Source: Streptomyces alboflavus (GTDB lineage: Bacteria > Actinomycetota > Actinomycetes > Streptomycetales > Streptomycetaceae). Taken from it: a DNA stretch of 64,000 nucleotides. The stretch covers positions 1 through 64,000 of the forward strand of contig NZ_JNXT01000010.1 of the NCBI RefSeq assembly GCF_000716675.1, in the 5' to 3' direction. The translations under genes were made by a program, and so were the position numbers. The stretch's first letter is position 1. Each line of letters begins with the position of its first letter. The notes beneath the pieces were generated by a model. It was not told the origin of the DNA, did no database searches, and saw nothing but the letters and a program-made list of their open reading frames with translations. Shown in pieces: positions 44,802-52,583 of the stretch.

Positions 44802-46235
44802 TCACACAGACACAGGCACCCGCTCCTCAGCCGAGGCCACCGAGGCACCCCCGCCGGCGCTCCCCCGCCGGGGATGCAGGCCCGCGGCGACAGCCCCAAG
44901 AGCGACCACCCCGGCCCCCACCCACAGGGCAGGCTCCAGCCCGTCCACGAACGCCCGCGGCGACTCGTACCCGCCCTGCGAGGAGAAGACCGAGGCCATC
45001 AGGGCGACACCGAGCGCCCCGCCCACCTCCCGCAGCGCGTTGTTCGCGCCGGAGGCGATGCCCTGCTCGGACGGCCGGACGCTGGCCATGACCAGGGCGG
45101 CGGCCGGGGCGAAGTACAGGGCCATGCCGACGCCGCTGATGATCAGGGCGGGCAGCTGGGCGGCGTAGGACACGTCGGGCGACAGGACGACCGCGAACCA
45201 GCCGAGGCCGATGGCCTGGAGGGCGAGCCCCGCGGTGACGATGGGGCGGCCGCCGACGCGGTCGGAGAGGTAGCCCGCGATCGGCGCGACGATCATCGGC
45301 ATGCCGGTCCAGGGCAGCATCCGCAGCCCCGCCTCGGTCGGCGAGTAGTGGAGCACCCCTTGGAGGAATTGGCTGAGCAGGAAGATCGAGCCGAACATGC
45401 CGACGAACATGAACAGGCTGGCCGCGTTGATCGCGGAGAACGCGCGGCTGCGGAAGAGCCGCATCGGCAGCATCGGGTTCTTGGCGCGGATGCCGTGGCG
45501 CACGAAGCCGGCGAGCAGCACGGCACCGGCGATCAGGCCGGTCAGGACGGGGGCGCTGGTCCAGCCGTCGATGTTGCCGCGGATCAAGGCGTAGACGATG
45601 CCGAAGAGGCCGCCGCTGGCGAGCAGGGTGCCGGTGAAGTCGAGCGGGGCGCCGGTGCCGTACGACTCCGAGAGGCGCATCCGGGCGAGGGGCAGCAGGG
45701 CGAGACCCAGCGGGACGTTCAGCCAGAAGATCCACTGCCAGGAGACGTGCTCGGTGAGCGCGCCCCCGATGAGCGGCCCGCTGGCGACCGCGAGGCCGTT
45801 GACGGCGCCCCAGATCCCGAACGCCATGCCGCGCTTGGCCGCCGGTACGGCGGCCGTGAGCAGCGTCAGGGTGAGCGGCATCATGATCGCGGAGCCGACT
45901 CCCTGTATCGCGCGGGCGGCGATCAGTTCGTTGATGCCGGGGGCGAGGGCCGCCGCGGCGGAGGCGGCGGTGAAGATCGAGAGGCCGACGCCGAAGAGCT
46001 TGCGGCGCCCGAACCTGTCCCCCAGGGCCGCGCCGAACATCAGCAGCACGGCGAAGGTGAGGGTGTAGGCGCTCACCGTCCATTCGAGGTCTTCCAGGTG
46101 GCCGCCCAGGTCCTCGCGAATGGAGGGCAGTGCGGTGGTGACGACGAGGTTGTCGAGAGCCGCCATGAAGCCGGCGACGCTGGTGATGACGAGGGCCCAG
46201 ACGGTTCCCCCGCGGGACCCTGCTTGCTGTGACAT
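44802..46235 (-). CDS. MFS drug transporter, DHA2 (EmrB/QacA) family
   Basis: 477 residues with about 14 hydrophobic segments. The family motifs D-R-F-G-R-R-K (loop 2-3) and P-L-I-G-G-A-L-T (segment 5) are visible. It should export toxic compounds by proton antiport; the substrate is unknown. It lies 128 bases after a tetR gene on the same strand, and a site matching the TetR operator lies 33 bases before its ATG, so repression by that TetR is likely. Confidence 0.88.
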   Translation of the reverse strand: MSQQAGSRGGTVWALVITSVAGFMAALDNLVVTTALPSIREDLGGHLEDLEWTVSAYTLTFAVLLMFGAALGDRFGRRKLFGVGLSIFTAASAAAALAPGINELIAARAIQGVGSAIMMPLTLTLLTAAVPAAKRGMAFGIWGAVNGLAVASGPLIGGALTEHVSWQWIFWLNVPLGLALLPLARMRLSESYGTGAPLDFTGTLLASGGLFGIVYALIRGNIDGWTSAPVLTGLIAGAVLLAGFVRHGIRAKNPMLPMRLFRSRAFSAINAASLFMFVGMFGSIFLLSQFLQGVLHYSPTEAGLRMLPWTGMPMIVAPIAGYLSDRVGGRPIVTAGLALQAIGLGWFAVVLSPDVSYAAQLPALIISGVGMALYFAPAAALVMASVRPSEQGIASGANNALREVGGALGVALMASVFSSQGGYESPRAFVDGLEPALWVGAGVVALGAVAAGLHPRRGSAGGGASVASAEERVPVSV

Positions 46236-46267
46236 GTCTCCCCCGGACGGTGAGTGTCGGATGTCAG

Positions 46268-46287
46268 GTTAGTAATTGATGACTAAC
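46268..46287. promoter_or_regulatory. TetR operator before the MFS gene
   Basis: GTTAGT-N8-ACTAAC, the same core and spacing as the operator at 46941. It lies in the 128-bp gap between tetR and the transporter, close to its start. Confidence 0.72.
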
Positions 46288-46363
46288 TTTCGCGGGCATG
46301 ACGAGGCGCGAGCCTCGCACCGCGACTACGTGCCTACTGGGGCTGCTGCGACCACCACGGCCG

Positions 46364-46936
46364 CTACGGCTGCGTGGACTTCTCCTGGGGCTGGGCCGAC
46401 ATGTAGAAGCCCTCCCAGACCCTGTGGTCGGCGGGGAACTTCAGGGCCGACAGGACGTTGACGAGCATTCCGTAGGCCATGAACGTCGTCGTCTCGTTCA
46501 CATCCGCCCCGAGCGGCAGATGCGCGGCCTCCCAGATCTCCATCCAGCCGGCGCGCACCATCTCGCCGAACTCGTGGTCCCCGGCGGCGTCGGCGGCCGC
46601 CACGGCCACGTACGTCTGGAGCTGCATCTGGAGCTTGTCGGGGTCGTCCGCGATGAGCTGCGAGTACGCGACGGCCATGGCGTGCAGGGCCTCCTCGCCG
46701 TGCAGTCCCTCGCTCGCCTTCTCGAAGACCTTGCGGGTGTCCTCCAGGCAGCGCGCCGACGCCGCCAGGAAGATCGCCTTCTTGCCCGGGAAGAGCCGGA
46801 AGAGATAGGGCTGCGAGACTCCGACGCGCTTGGCGATCGCCTCGGTCGACGTCCCGTGATACCCACCACGGGCGAATTCGCTCATCGCCGCGCGGATGAC
46901 GCTCTCGCGCCTCTCCTCTGCGCTCATCCTGACCAT
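46364..46936 (-). CDS. TetR family repressor
   Basis: 190 residues. The helix-turn-helix is at about 28-50 (T-S-T-E-A-I-A-K-R-V-G-V-S-Q-P-Y-L-F-R-L-F-P-G-K). The rest is helical and should bind a ligand. It probably represses itself and the DHA2 pump: matching palindromes lie in front of both genes. The ATG at 46936 sits 5 bases from its operator. Confidence 0.9.
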   Translation of the reverse strand: MVRMSAEERRESVIRAAMSEFARGGYHGTSTEAIAKRVGVSQPYLFRLFPGKKAIFLAASARCLEDTRKVFEKASEGLHGEEALHAMAVAYSQLIADDPDKLQMQLQTYVAVAAADAAGDHEFGEMVRAGWMEIWEAAHLPLGADVNETTTFMAYGMLVNVLSALKFPADHRVWEGFYMSAQPQEKSTQP

Positions 46937-46940
46937 GCAG

Positions 46941-46968
46941 CTAAGTTAGTGCCTAATCACTAACTTAG
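46941..46968. promoter_or_regulatory. TetR operator before tetR
   Basis: Perfect 11-bp arms (CTAAGTTAGTG and CACTAACTTAG) with a 6-base centre. The core GTTAGT-N8-ACTAAC recurs before the pump gene. Confidence 0.85.
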
Positions 46969-47043
46969 TCAAGGGGTGCTCTCCGAAGGCGAGCGGGGCA
47001 CGAGTCGGCGAGGCATGAGTAACCGGCGAGGTAAGAGGCATGA

Positions 47044-47077
47044 GTAAGGGGCGCCCGCAATGGCGGACGCCCCTTAC
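47044..47077 (-). terminator. Terminator after the dehydratase pair
   Basis: GTAAGGGGCG-CCGC pairs with GCGG-CGCCCCTTAC around AATG, 33 bases after the stop at 47110. Confidence 0.85.
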
Positions 47078-47109
47078 TACGGACCGGACCACTGGCCTGT
47101 GGCCGCCCC

Positions 47110-47538
47110 TCAGGCCAGCCGTACGACCGCCCGGGACATGCCGAGCACCTTCTGGTCGCCGCTCTTGGCCAGGAGGTCGACCCGCACCTGCTGGTCGTCG
47201 AGGAGCGCGGCGACCTTCGCGCTGACCTCGATGGTGGCGCCCTTGTCGTCGTTCGGGACCACGACGGGCTTGGTGAAGCGCACGCCGTACTCGACGACGG
47301 CGGCCGGGTCGCCCGCCCAGTCCGTCACGACGCGGATGGCCTCGGCCATCGTGAACATGCCGTGCGCGATGACGTCGGGCAGCCCGACCTCGACCGCGAA
47401 CTTCTCGTTCCAGTGGATCGGGTTGAAGTCACCGGAGGCGCCCGCGTACCGCACGAGGGTGGCGCGGGTCACCGGGAAGGTCTGGGCCGGGAGTTCGGTG
47501 CCGACCTCGACGTCGGCGTATGCGATCTTCGCGGTCAT
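47110..47538 (-). CDS. MaoC-type hot-dog dehydratase, HadB-like
   Basis: 142 residues. The hydratase-2 motif A-S-G-D-F-N-P-I-H (Asp37, His42) is complete, so this is the catalytic half. It probably pairs with the protein at 47541 as a HadAB-like (R)-3-hydroxyacyl dehydratase. In Mycobacterium tuberculosis the hadA-hadB genes also lie between rpmG and trpT-secE-nusG. In Streptomyces the acyl substrate is not known to me. Two bases separate it from its partner. Confidence 0.88.
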   Translation of the reverse strand: MTAKIAYADVEVGTELPAQTFPVTRATLVRYAGASGDFNPIHWNEKFAVEVGLPDVIAHGMFTMAEAIRVVTDWAGDPAAVVEYGVRFTKPVVVPNDDKGATIEVSAKVAALLDDQQVRVDLLAKSGDQKVLGMSRAVVRLA

Positions 47539-47540
47539 GG

Positions 47541-48005
47541 TCAGGCCCCCTCTGCGGCGGGCTCGGCCGCGCGTGCGACGAGCTTGGTCCAGGCGGTCAC
47601 GACGTGCTCTCCGGCGGCGTCGTGGACCTCGCCGCGGATGTCCAGGATGTCGTTGCCGGCGAGCGACTTGATGTTCTCGATGGTGGAGGTCACCGTCAGC
47701 CGGTCACCCGCGTACACGGGGCGCGTGTACGCGAACTTCTGGTCGCCGTGCACGACTCGGCTGTAGTCGAGACCCAGCTGCGGGTCCTCGATGACCAGGC
47801 CCGCCGCCTTGAAGGTGATCGCGAACACAAAGGTCGGCGGGGCGAGCACGTCGGGGTGGCCGAGCGCCTTGGCGGCTTCCGGGTCGGCGTACGCGGGATT
47901 GGCGTCACCCACCGCGACCGCGAATTCGCGGATCTTCTCGCGGCCGACCTCGTAGGGGTCGGTGGGCGGATAGGACCGCCCCACGAAGGACTGGTCGAGC
48001 GCCAT
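47541..48005 (-). CDS. MaoC-type N-terminal (FAS1-like) protein, HadA-like
   Basis: 154 residues of hot-dog fold with F-A-V-A-V-G-D-A-N-P-A-Y in place of the D-x-N-x-x-H active site, as expected for the non-catalytic, substrate-binding HadA partner. The central hot-dog helix P-P-T-F-V-F-A-I-T-F is typical. It probably forms a heterodimer with the 47110 product. Confidence 0.87.
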   Translation of the reverse strand: MALDQSFVGRSYPPTDPYEVGREKIREFAVAVGDANPAYADPEAAKALGHPDVLAPPTFVFAITFKAAGLVIEDPQLGLDYSRVVHGDQKFAYTRPVYAGDRLTVTSTIENIKSLAGNDILDIRGEVHDAAGEHVVTAWTKLVARAAEPAAEGA

Positions 48006-48083
48006 GGCTCGGCACCTCCTGGCAGCTGGGTTCTCTTGAGGGACCGGACGGCCGCCGCTGGGACGGATCAGGTCCGGAAACGC

Positions 48084-48121
48084 CTCGAGGCCGCCCCCGA
48101 GTGATCGGGGGCGGCCTCGAG
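48084..48121 (-). terminator. Terminator after rpmG
   Basis: Perfect 17-bp arms (CTCGAGGCCGCCCCCGA and complement) around GTGA, 13 bases after the rpmG stop. Confidence 0.92.
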
Positions 48122-48134
48122 TACTAGCCTGTTT

Positions 48135-48299
48135 TTATCGCGTTTCGCGGTGCGCGGTGTGCGAGTTGCAACGCGGGCAGTGCTTCTTCATCTCCAGTCG
48201 GTCCGGGTTGTTACGCCGGTTCTTCTTGGTGATGTAGTTCCGCTCCTTGCACTCCACGCAGGCCAGCGTGATCTTCGGGCGGACGTCGGTGGCAGCCAC
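48135..48299 (-). CDS. rpmG: 50S ribosomal protein L33, zinc-binding form
   Basis: 54 residues. Both zinc pairs are present (C-V-E-C and C-P-R-C), so it is the zinc-containing paralogue. The GTG at 48299 (V-A-A-T-D-V-R-P-K) follows AAGGAG by 8 bases. It is near tRNA-Met and tRNA-Thr. Confidence 0.95.
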
Positions 48300-48388
48300 G
48301 TGAGTGCTCCTTGACGGACGGATGGACGGATGAACGCATAAAAGAGTAGCCGATCGAAGGACCGACCCCACAATCGGCTACTGAAGGG

Positions 48389-48461
48389 TAGCGGTGACCG
48401 GACTTGAACCGGTGACACAGCGATTATGAGCCGCTTGCTCTACCGACTGAGCTACACCGCT
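48389..48461 (-). tRNA. tRNA-Met (CAT)
   Basis: A 73-base cloverleaf with acceptor AGCGGTG/CACCGCT, D-arm GCTCAGTCGGTAGAGC, anticodon loop CTCATAA and T-loop GTTCAAGTC. The paired first base of the acceptor stem (A-T) marks it as the elongator form, not the initiator. CCA is not encoded. Confidence 0.95.
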
Positions 48462-48511
48462 GCGATGCGCTTCGGCCCCTCGCCCGAGAGCGAGGAACCT
48501 TCACACATCAG

Positions 48512-48584
48512 AGCCCCAATGCGGAATCGAACCGCAGACCTTCTCCTTACCATGGAGACGCTCTACCGACTGAGCTATTGGGGC
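48512..48584 (-). tRNA. tRNA-Thr (GGT)
   Basis: A 73-base cloverleaf with acceptor GCCCCAA/TTGGGGC, anticodon stem TCTCC/GGAGA with GGT, and T-loop GTTCGATTC. CCA is not encoded. It lies 50 bases upstream of tRNA-Met on the same strand, so the two may be one transcript. Confidence 0.96.
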
Positions 48585-48886
48585 GAGCGATGAAGACATT
48601 ACACGCTCGCCCGCCGATCGCCCAAATCCGTTTCGCCAGGGCCGTCCGGGGGCATGGCAGCGCCCCTCAAAAGGCCTTCTCACCCGCCCCACCAGGGATC
48701 ACCAGGCCCTCGCACCACAGCAGTACGACTATTGCGCTCCTCCGCGAAGCGGGCTCCCCGCCGTCCTAGGCTCGACCCGCGCTGCGTGATCTTGCGTGCC
48801 TCGACGCCGCCGTCCACGCGCGCCCTCGGGTCGCGTCCCGGCACGCCTCGAGCCGCCTGCAGCCGCCCCCGAGCACCAGGAGCGCG
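48585..48886. other. Gap between tRNA-Thr and the amidohydrolase-like gene
   Basis: 302 bases. The tRNA promoter (minus) and that of the plus-strand gene should lie here. I see no convincing gene, repeat or clear promoter boxes. Confidence 0.5.
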
Positions 48887-50299
48887 ATGCCTGACAGCCA
48901 GCCGCAGCAGCCCTCTTCGCCCGACTCCCCCGGCCCCGGGGAGTCGCCCGGCTCCCGGGACGCCCGCGCCCCCCAGAGCGCTGCGGGCTCCCCGCCACCG
49001 TCGCCCGCCCCGGGCCCGTCACCCGCCCCGTCACCCGCCGCACCGCCCTCCACCGCGCCTTCCCCCTCCGCGCTGCTGCTCTGTGGGGCGCGCCTGACGG
49101 ACGGCAGGACCGTGGACGTACGGCTCGGTGAGGGCCGTATCGAGGCCGTCGGCACGGCGGGCAGCCTGGCCGCGCACGGCGGGCGCGTGGACCTGAGCGG
49201 CCATCTCCTGCTGCCCGCGGCGGCGGAGCCCCACGCGCACAGCGACACGGCCCTCAGCGCCCTCACGGAGGGCCCCGTCCCCGGGGACGTCCAGGACGTG
49301 CAGCGGCGTGCCACCGAGGCGGCCCTGCTGCAGCTCGGGCACGGGGCGACGGCGCTGCGCTCGCACGTGCGGATCGGTGACGTCCAGGGCCTGGACTCGC
49401 TGCACGCGGTCCTCCAGGCGCGGCGCTCGCTGCGGGGGCTCGTCGACCTCTCCGTAGTGGCGGTGCCGCGCCTGCTGACCGGGGTGGCGGGCGCCGACGG
49501 GATGGCGATGCTGCGGGACGCGGTGCGGATGGGCGCCTCCGTAGTGGGCGGTTGTCCGGATCTGGACCCCGATCCGACGGGGTACGCGGAGGCGGTGCTC
49601 GGCCTCGCGGCGGAGCACGGCTGCGCGGTCGACCTGCATACGGACGGCGGGGATCCGGCTCGTCTCGCACGGCTCGCGGCGGCGGCAGGAGGGTTGCGGC
49701 CGGGGGTGGCGATCGGGCCGTGCGGCGGGCTCGGGCGGCTGCCCTCCGACGTGGCGGCGCGGACCGCGGAGCAGCTGGCGGCGGCCGGCGTGACGGTGGT
49801 GTGCCTGCCGCAGGGCGACTGCGGCGGGGCCGGGCACGGGGCGCGGGCGGGGGCCGCGCACGCGGGGGTGGCGGACGGCGGAGCGGTCCCGGTGCGGCTG
49901 TTGCGGGCCGCCGGGGTGCGGGTCGCGGCGGGCAGCGGGGCGCTGCGGGACATGGCGAACCCGGTGGGCCGCGGGGATCCGCTGGAGGCGGCGTACCTCC
50001 TCGCGTCCCGGCAGGGGCTGCGCCCCGAGGAGGCCTACGACGCGGTGAGTTCGGCGGCGCGGGCGGCGATGGGGCTGGCCGAGGTCAGGGTGGAGGCGGG
50101 GTTCCCCGCGGAGCTCCTCGCGGTGCGCGGCGACACCCTCGCCGGGGCGCTGTCGCTGGCGTACAGCCGCGTGGTGGTGCACAGGGGGCGCGTGGTGGCG
50201 CGGACCAGCGCGGTGCGGGAGTACTGCGACTCGGCGGCCGCGGTGGCGCTGGATCTGCCGCGGCAGGGGCGGGGGAAGGGGGGCGGGGTGGTCTCGTGA
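48887..50299 (+). CDS. Cytosine deaminase-like amidohydrolase, probably not catalytic
   Basis: 470 residues. The first 60 are Pro/Ser/Ala-rich and unstructured; the amidohydrolase fold starts at L-L-L-C-G-A-R-L-T-D-G-R. The metal pair E-P-H-A-H-S-D-T matches CodA (E-P-H-V-H-L-D-T), and D-L-H-T-D matches D-I-H-C-D. But the catalytic Glu after this, the next metal His and the Asp of G-H-D-D-V-x-D-P-W appear as Gly, Cys/Gly and Ala (G-S-G-A-L-R-D-M-A-N-P). It may bind a ligand rather than deaminate. GGAG precedes the ATG. Confidence 0.75.
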   Translation: MPDSQPQQPSSPDSPGPGESPGSRDARAPQSAAGSPPPSPAPGPSPAPSPAAPPSTAPSPSALLLCGARLTDGRTVDVRLGEGRIEAVGTAGSLAAHGGRVDLSGHLLLPAAAEPHAHSDTALSALTEGPVPGDVQDVQRRATEAALLQLGHGATALRSHVRIGDVQGLDSLHAVLQARRSLRGLVDLSVVAVPRLLTGVAGADGMAMLRDAVRMGASVVGGCPDLDPDPTGYAEAVLGLAAEHGCAVDLHTDGGDPARLARLAAAAGGLRPGVAIGPCGGLGRLPSDVAARTAEQLAAAGVTVVCLPQGDCGGAGHGARAGAAHAGVADGGAVPVRLLRAAGVRVAAGSGALRDMANPVGRGDPLEAAYLLASRQGLRPEEAYDAVSSAARAAMGLAEVRVEAGFPAELLAVRGDTLAGALSLAYSRVVVHRGRVVARTSAVREYCDSAAAVALDLPRQGRGKGGGVVS

Positions 50300-50396
50300 G
50301 GGGACGTACGCCTCCCGGGCGTGGGCCGTACGGCATGTGGCCTGGTGACGGGCGTTCCGGCCGCGATCACGTGCGGGCTGCCGTACGGTCGGGAGC

Positions 50397-51053
50397 ATGC
50401 GCATTGTCATCGCTGGAGGTCATGGTCAGATCGCGCTGCGGCTGGAGCGACTGCTCGCCGCGCGCGGTGACGAAGCCGCAGGGCTCATCCGCAACCCCGC
50501 GCACGAGGCCGATCTCCGGGACGCCGGCGCCGAACCGGTGCTGTGCGACCTGGAGTCGGCGTCCGTGGAGGAGGTCGCCCGGCATCTGGAGGGCGCGGAC
50601 GCCGCGGTGTTCGCGGCGGGCGCGGGGCCCGGCAGCGGGGCGGACCGCAAGAACACGGTGGACCGTGACGCCGCCGTCCTGTTCGCGGACGCCGCGGAGC
50701 GGGCCGGGGCGCGTCGGTACATCGTGGTGTCGTCGATGGGCGCGGATCCCGACCACCCCGGCGACGAGATCTTCGACGCCTATCTGCGGGCCAAGGGCGA
50801 GGCCGACGCGTACGTACGCGGCCGTGCCGCCCTGGACTGGACGGTCCTGCGTCCCGGCATGCTGACGGACGACGCGGGCACGGGCCTCGTGCGTCTGGAG
50901 GCGTCGACCGGCCGGGGCCCGATCCCGCGCGACGACGTGGCGGCGGTGCTCGCGGAGCTCCTGGAGACCCCGGCGACGGCGGGGCTCACTCTCGAACTCG
51001 TCAGCGGCTCGACGCCGGTGTCGGTGGCGGCGAAGGCGGTCGCGGGCAACTGA
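50397..51053 (+). CDS. NAD(P)H-binding (atypical SDR, NmrA-like) protein
   Basis: 218 residues. The N-terminal Rossmann motif reads V-I-A-G-G-H-G-Q-I-A; V-V-S-S-M-G-A and a Y-L-R-A-K-G-E-A-D motif follow, as in YwnB/YtfG-type atypical SDRs. The full SDR catalytic set is not obvious, so it may sense or bind the cofactor or carry out a reduction on an unknown substrate. Confidence 0.85.
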   Translation: MRIVIAGGHGQIALRLERLLAARGDEAAGLIRNPAHEADLRDAGAEPVLCDLESASVEEVARHLEGADAAVFAAGAGPGSGADRKNTVDRDAAVLFADAAERAGARRYIVVSSMGADPDHPGDEIFDAYLRAKGEADAYVRGRAALDWTVLRPGMLTDDAGTGLVRLEASTGRGPIPRDDVAAVLAELLETPATAGLTLELVSGSTPVSVAAKAVAGN

Positions 51054-51121
51054 CGGGTGCCGCTGTCCGGTGACGGGTGCCGCTGTCCTGTCCGGTGACG
51101 GGTGCCGCTGTCCTGTCCGGG
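51052..51121. repeat. Three tandem copies of a 25-bp unit
   Basis: The unit GACGGGTGCCGCTGTCC(TGTCC)GGT occurs three times head to tail, beginning 51052, 51072 and 51097. The first copy lacks the inner TGTCC (20 bp); the others are 25 bp. It starts at the stop codon of the SDR-like gene and ends at the stop of the converging small gene. Confidence 0.85.
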
Positions 51122-51123
51122 CG

Positions 51124-51348
51124 TCAGAACAGCGGCAGCTGCCCCGGGAACTCCGGCACCACGTACCCGTCGAGCGCGGGCTGCGCGGCGCCGAGCTGGG
51201 CGTGCTGCCGGGACCCGGGGCACGAGACGAGATCCCCGGCGCCACGCGGCCCCGGCGGATCGTGGCGGGCGAACCTGCCGCCCACGACCGCGATTTCTCG
51301 ACGGCACACCGGGCAGTGTCTGCGACGGGACGAGCTGGACGACGACAT
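51124..51348 (-). CDS. Small zinc-ribbon-like hypothetical protein
   Basis: 74 residues. After a Ser/Arg start comes C-P-V-C-R-R-E-I-A, then R-F-A-R-H-D and a third cysteine in V-S-C-P-G-S, which suggests a small zinc knuckle (C-x2-C ... H ... C). The ATG at 51348 has GGGA before it. It lies between tRNA-Tyr and the tandem repeats. Function unknown. Confidence 0.6.
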   Translation of the reverse strand: MSSSSSSRRRHCPVCRREIAVVGGRFARHDPPGPRGAGDLVSCPGSRQHAQLGAAQPALDGYVVPEFPGQLPLF

Positions 51349-51458
51349 ACGTCCCAGTGTGCCCACGCCGGAGCCGGACCTGCGGGAACCGACCCCTGGA
51401 CCGGGAAACGAACCGGCCCCTGAGTACCTCCTCTGAGTGCCTCTGAGCCCAGGAAACG

Positions 51459-51503
51459 AGAAGACCCCCTCCGCTTGCTTCTCAGCAAGACGGAGAGGGT
51501 CTC
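51459..51503 (-). terminator. Terminator after tRNA-Tyr
   Basis: GAAGACCCCCTCCG-C-TTGCT pairs with AGCAAGA-CGGAGAGGGTCTCC, with small bulges, just after the tRNA-Tyr 3' end on the minus strand. Confidence 0.75.
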
Positions 51504-51510
51504 CTTCATG

Positions 51511-51592
51511 TGGCGGCGCCAGGATTCGAACCTGGGAAGGCGAAGCCGGCAGATTTACAGTCTGCTCCCTTTGGCCGCTCGGGCACACCGCC
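51511..51592 (-). tRNA. tRNA-Tyr (GTA)
   Basis: An 82-base class II tRNA with a long variable arm. Acceptor GGCGGTG/CGCCGCC, anticodon stem GCAGA/TCTGC with GTA, T-loop GGTTCGAATCC. A tRNA-Tyr gene is the known integration site of SLP1 in S. coelicolor; no duplicated 3' end is visible here, so this one seems empty. Confidence 0.96.
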
Positions 51593-51794
51593 AGGGATTG
51601 CCGCCTGGGGCTGTCCGCTCTCGCGGTGCTCCGTGGCAACGACGTAAACGATACCTGATGACCGGGGGTGCTTCGCCACCCGATTGATCGGCACCCGGAG
51701 GGGAGGCAGTGGCTAGGCTTTACGGATGCGGTCGGCGACTAGAAGGCCGTGTACCCGCTGAGTACGCAGACCCCGATACAAGGAGCCACAGGAC

Positions 51795-52283
51795 ATGGCC
51801 GACTCCAGTTTCGACATCGTCTCGAAGGTCGAGCGGCAGGAGGTCGACAACGCCCTCAACCAGACGGGCAAGGAGATCTCACAGCGCTACGACTTCAAGA
51901 ACGTCGGTGCTTCGATCTCCTGGTCCGGCGAGAAGATCTTGATGGAGGCCAACTCGGAGGACCGGGTCAACGCGATCCTCGACGTCTTCCAGTCCAAGCT
52001 GATCAAGCGTGGCATCTCCCTGAAGGCGCTGGACGCGGGCGAGCCGCAGCTGTCCGGTAAGGAGTACAAGATCTTCGCCACGATCCAGGAGGGCATCTCC
52101 CAGGAGAACGCGAAGAAGGTGGCGAAGATCATTCGCGACGAGGGCCCGAAGGGCGTCAAGGCGCAGGTCCAGGGCGAGGAGCTGCGGGTCAGCTCCAAGA
52201 GCCGTGACGACCTGCAGGCCGTGCAGGCGCTCCTGAAGGGCCAGGACTTCGACTTCGCGCTGCAGTTCGTGAACTACCGGTAA
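51795..52283 (+). CDS. yajQ: YajQ family nucleotide-binding protein
   Basis: 162 residues, full length (S-F-D-I-V-S-K-V-E to Q-F-V-N-Y-R). Some YajQ proteins bind cyclic di-GMP and act with a transcription factor; others bind tRNA or nucleotides, and the role here is unknown. The last codons and stop lie inside a 19-bp direct repeat that recurs at 56173, so this 3' end looks like the attachment site of the element that follows. Confidence 0.93.
   Translation: MADSSFDIVSKVERQEVDNALNQTGKEISQRYDFKNVGASISWSGEKILMEANSEDRVNAILDVFQSKLIKRGISLKALDAGEPQLSGKEYKIFATIQEGISQENAKKVAKIIRDEGPKGVKAQVQGEELRVSSKSRDDLQAVQALLKGQDFDFALQFVNYR
52264..52282. repeat. Putative attL: 19-bp direct repeat at the 3' end of yajQ
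   Basis: AGTTCGTGAACTACCGGTA, identical to 56173-56191; the bases on each side differ. It covers the last six codons of yajQ and supplies its stop. An integrase remnant starts 29 bases further on. Together they mark a site-specific insertion. Confidence 0.85.
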
Positions 52284-52311
52284 TCAACCGGTCTGACCTG
52301 CACGGACGTTG

Positions 52312-52570
52312 CTACGCAGACTTCACAGGGCACAACGGGGGCACATCGCCGAGGACAGCCTCGACGGCGGCCCGCGTTGTGCCCTCGTCTCGCCCGCTGC
52401 GGGGTCGACGTACGTCCGCGGTCGAGGTCCGCCTTGACGGTGGCCGCGCGGTCTCGGCGTCGGCCTTCTTGTCGAAGTTCTCCTTGCGCTGCTTGCCGCT
52501 CGCGTCACACCGACGGACCTGCCTGCCGCCCGTGCGACCGGTCGAACCTCCACTCACGCGCGCGAGGCTG
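52312..52570 (-). pseudogene. Collapsed tyrosine-recombinase integrase gene
   Basis: On the minus strand one frame reads D-A-S-G-K-Q-R-K-E-N-F-D-K-K-A-D-A-E; the next frame continues R-T-Y-V-D-P-A-A-G-E-T. Both are typical of the N-terminal part of Streptomyces tyrosine integrases. The end reads T-T-R-A-A-V-E-A-V-L-G-D-V-P-P-L-C-P, which resembles their C-terminal tails. The core with the catalytic Arg, His and Tyr is missing, so the gene has lost its middle and shifted frame. It is next to the putative attL, as expected. Confidence 0.7.
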
Positions 52571-52583
52571 ACGCGCCCACACC

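Noticed and set aside
51052..51121. CRISPR array
   Set aside because: The units are head to tail with no unique spacers between them and no cas genes nearby.
51511..51592. tRNA-Tyr as the attachment site of the nearby element
   Set aside because: No second copy of the tRNA 3' end is visible; the 19-bp repeat at yajQ explains the element's borders better.
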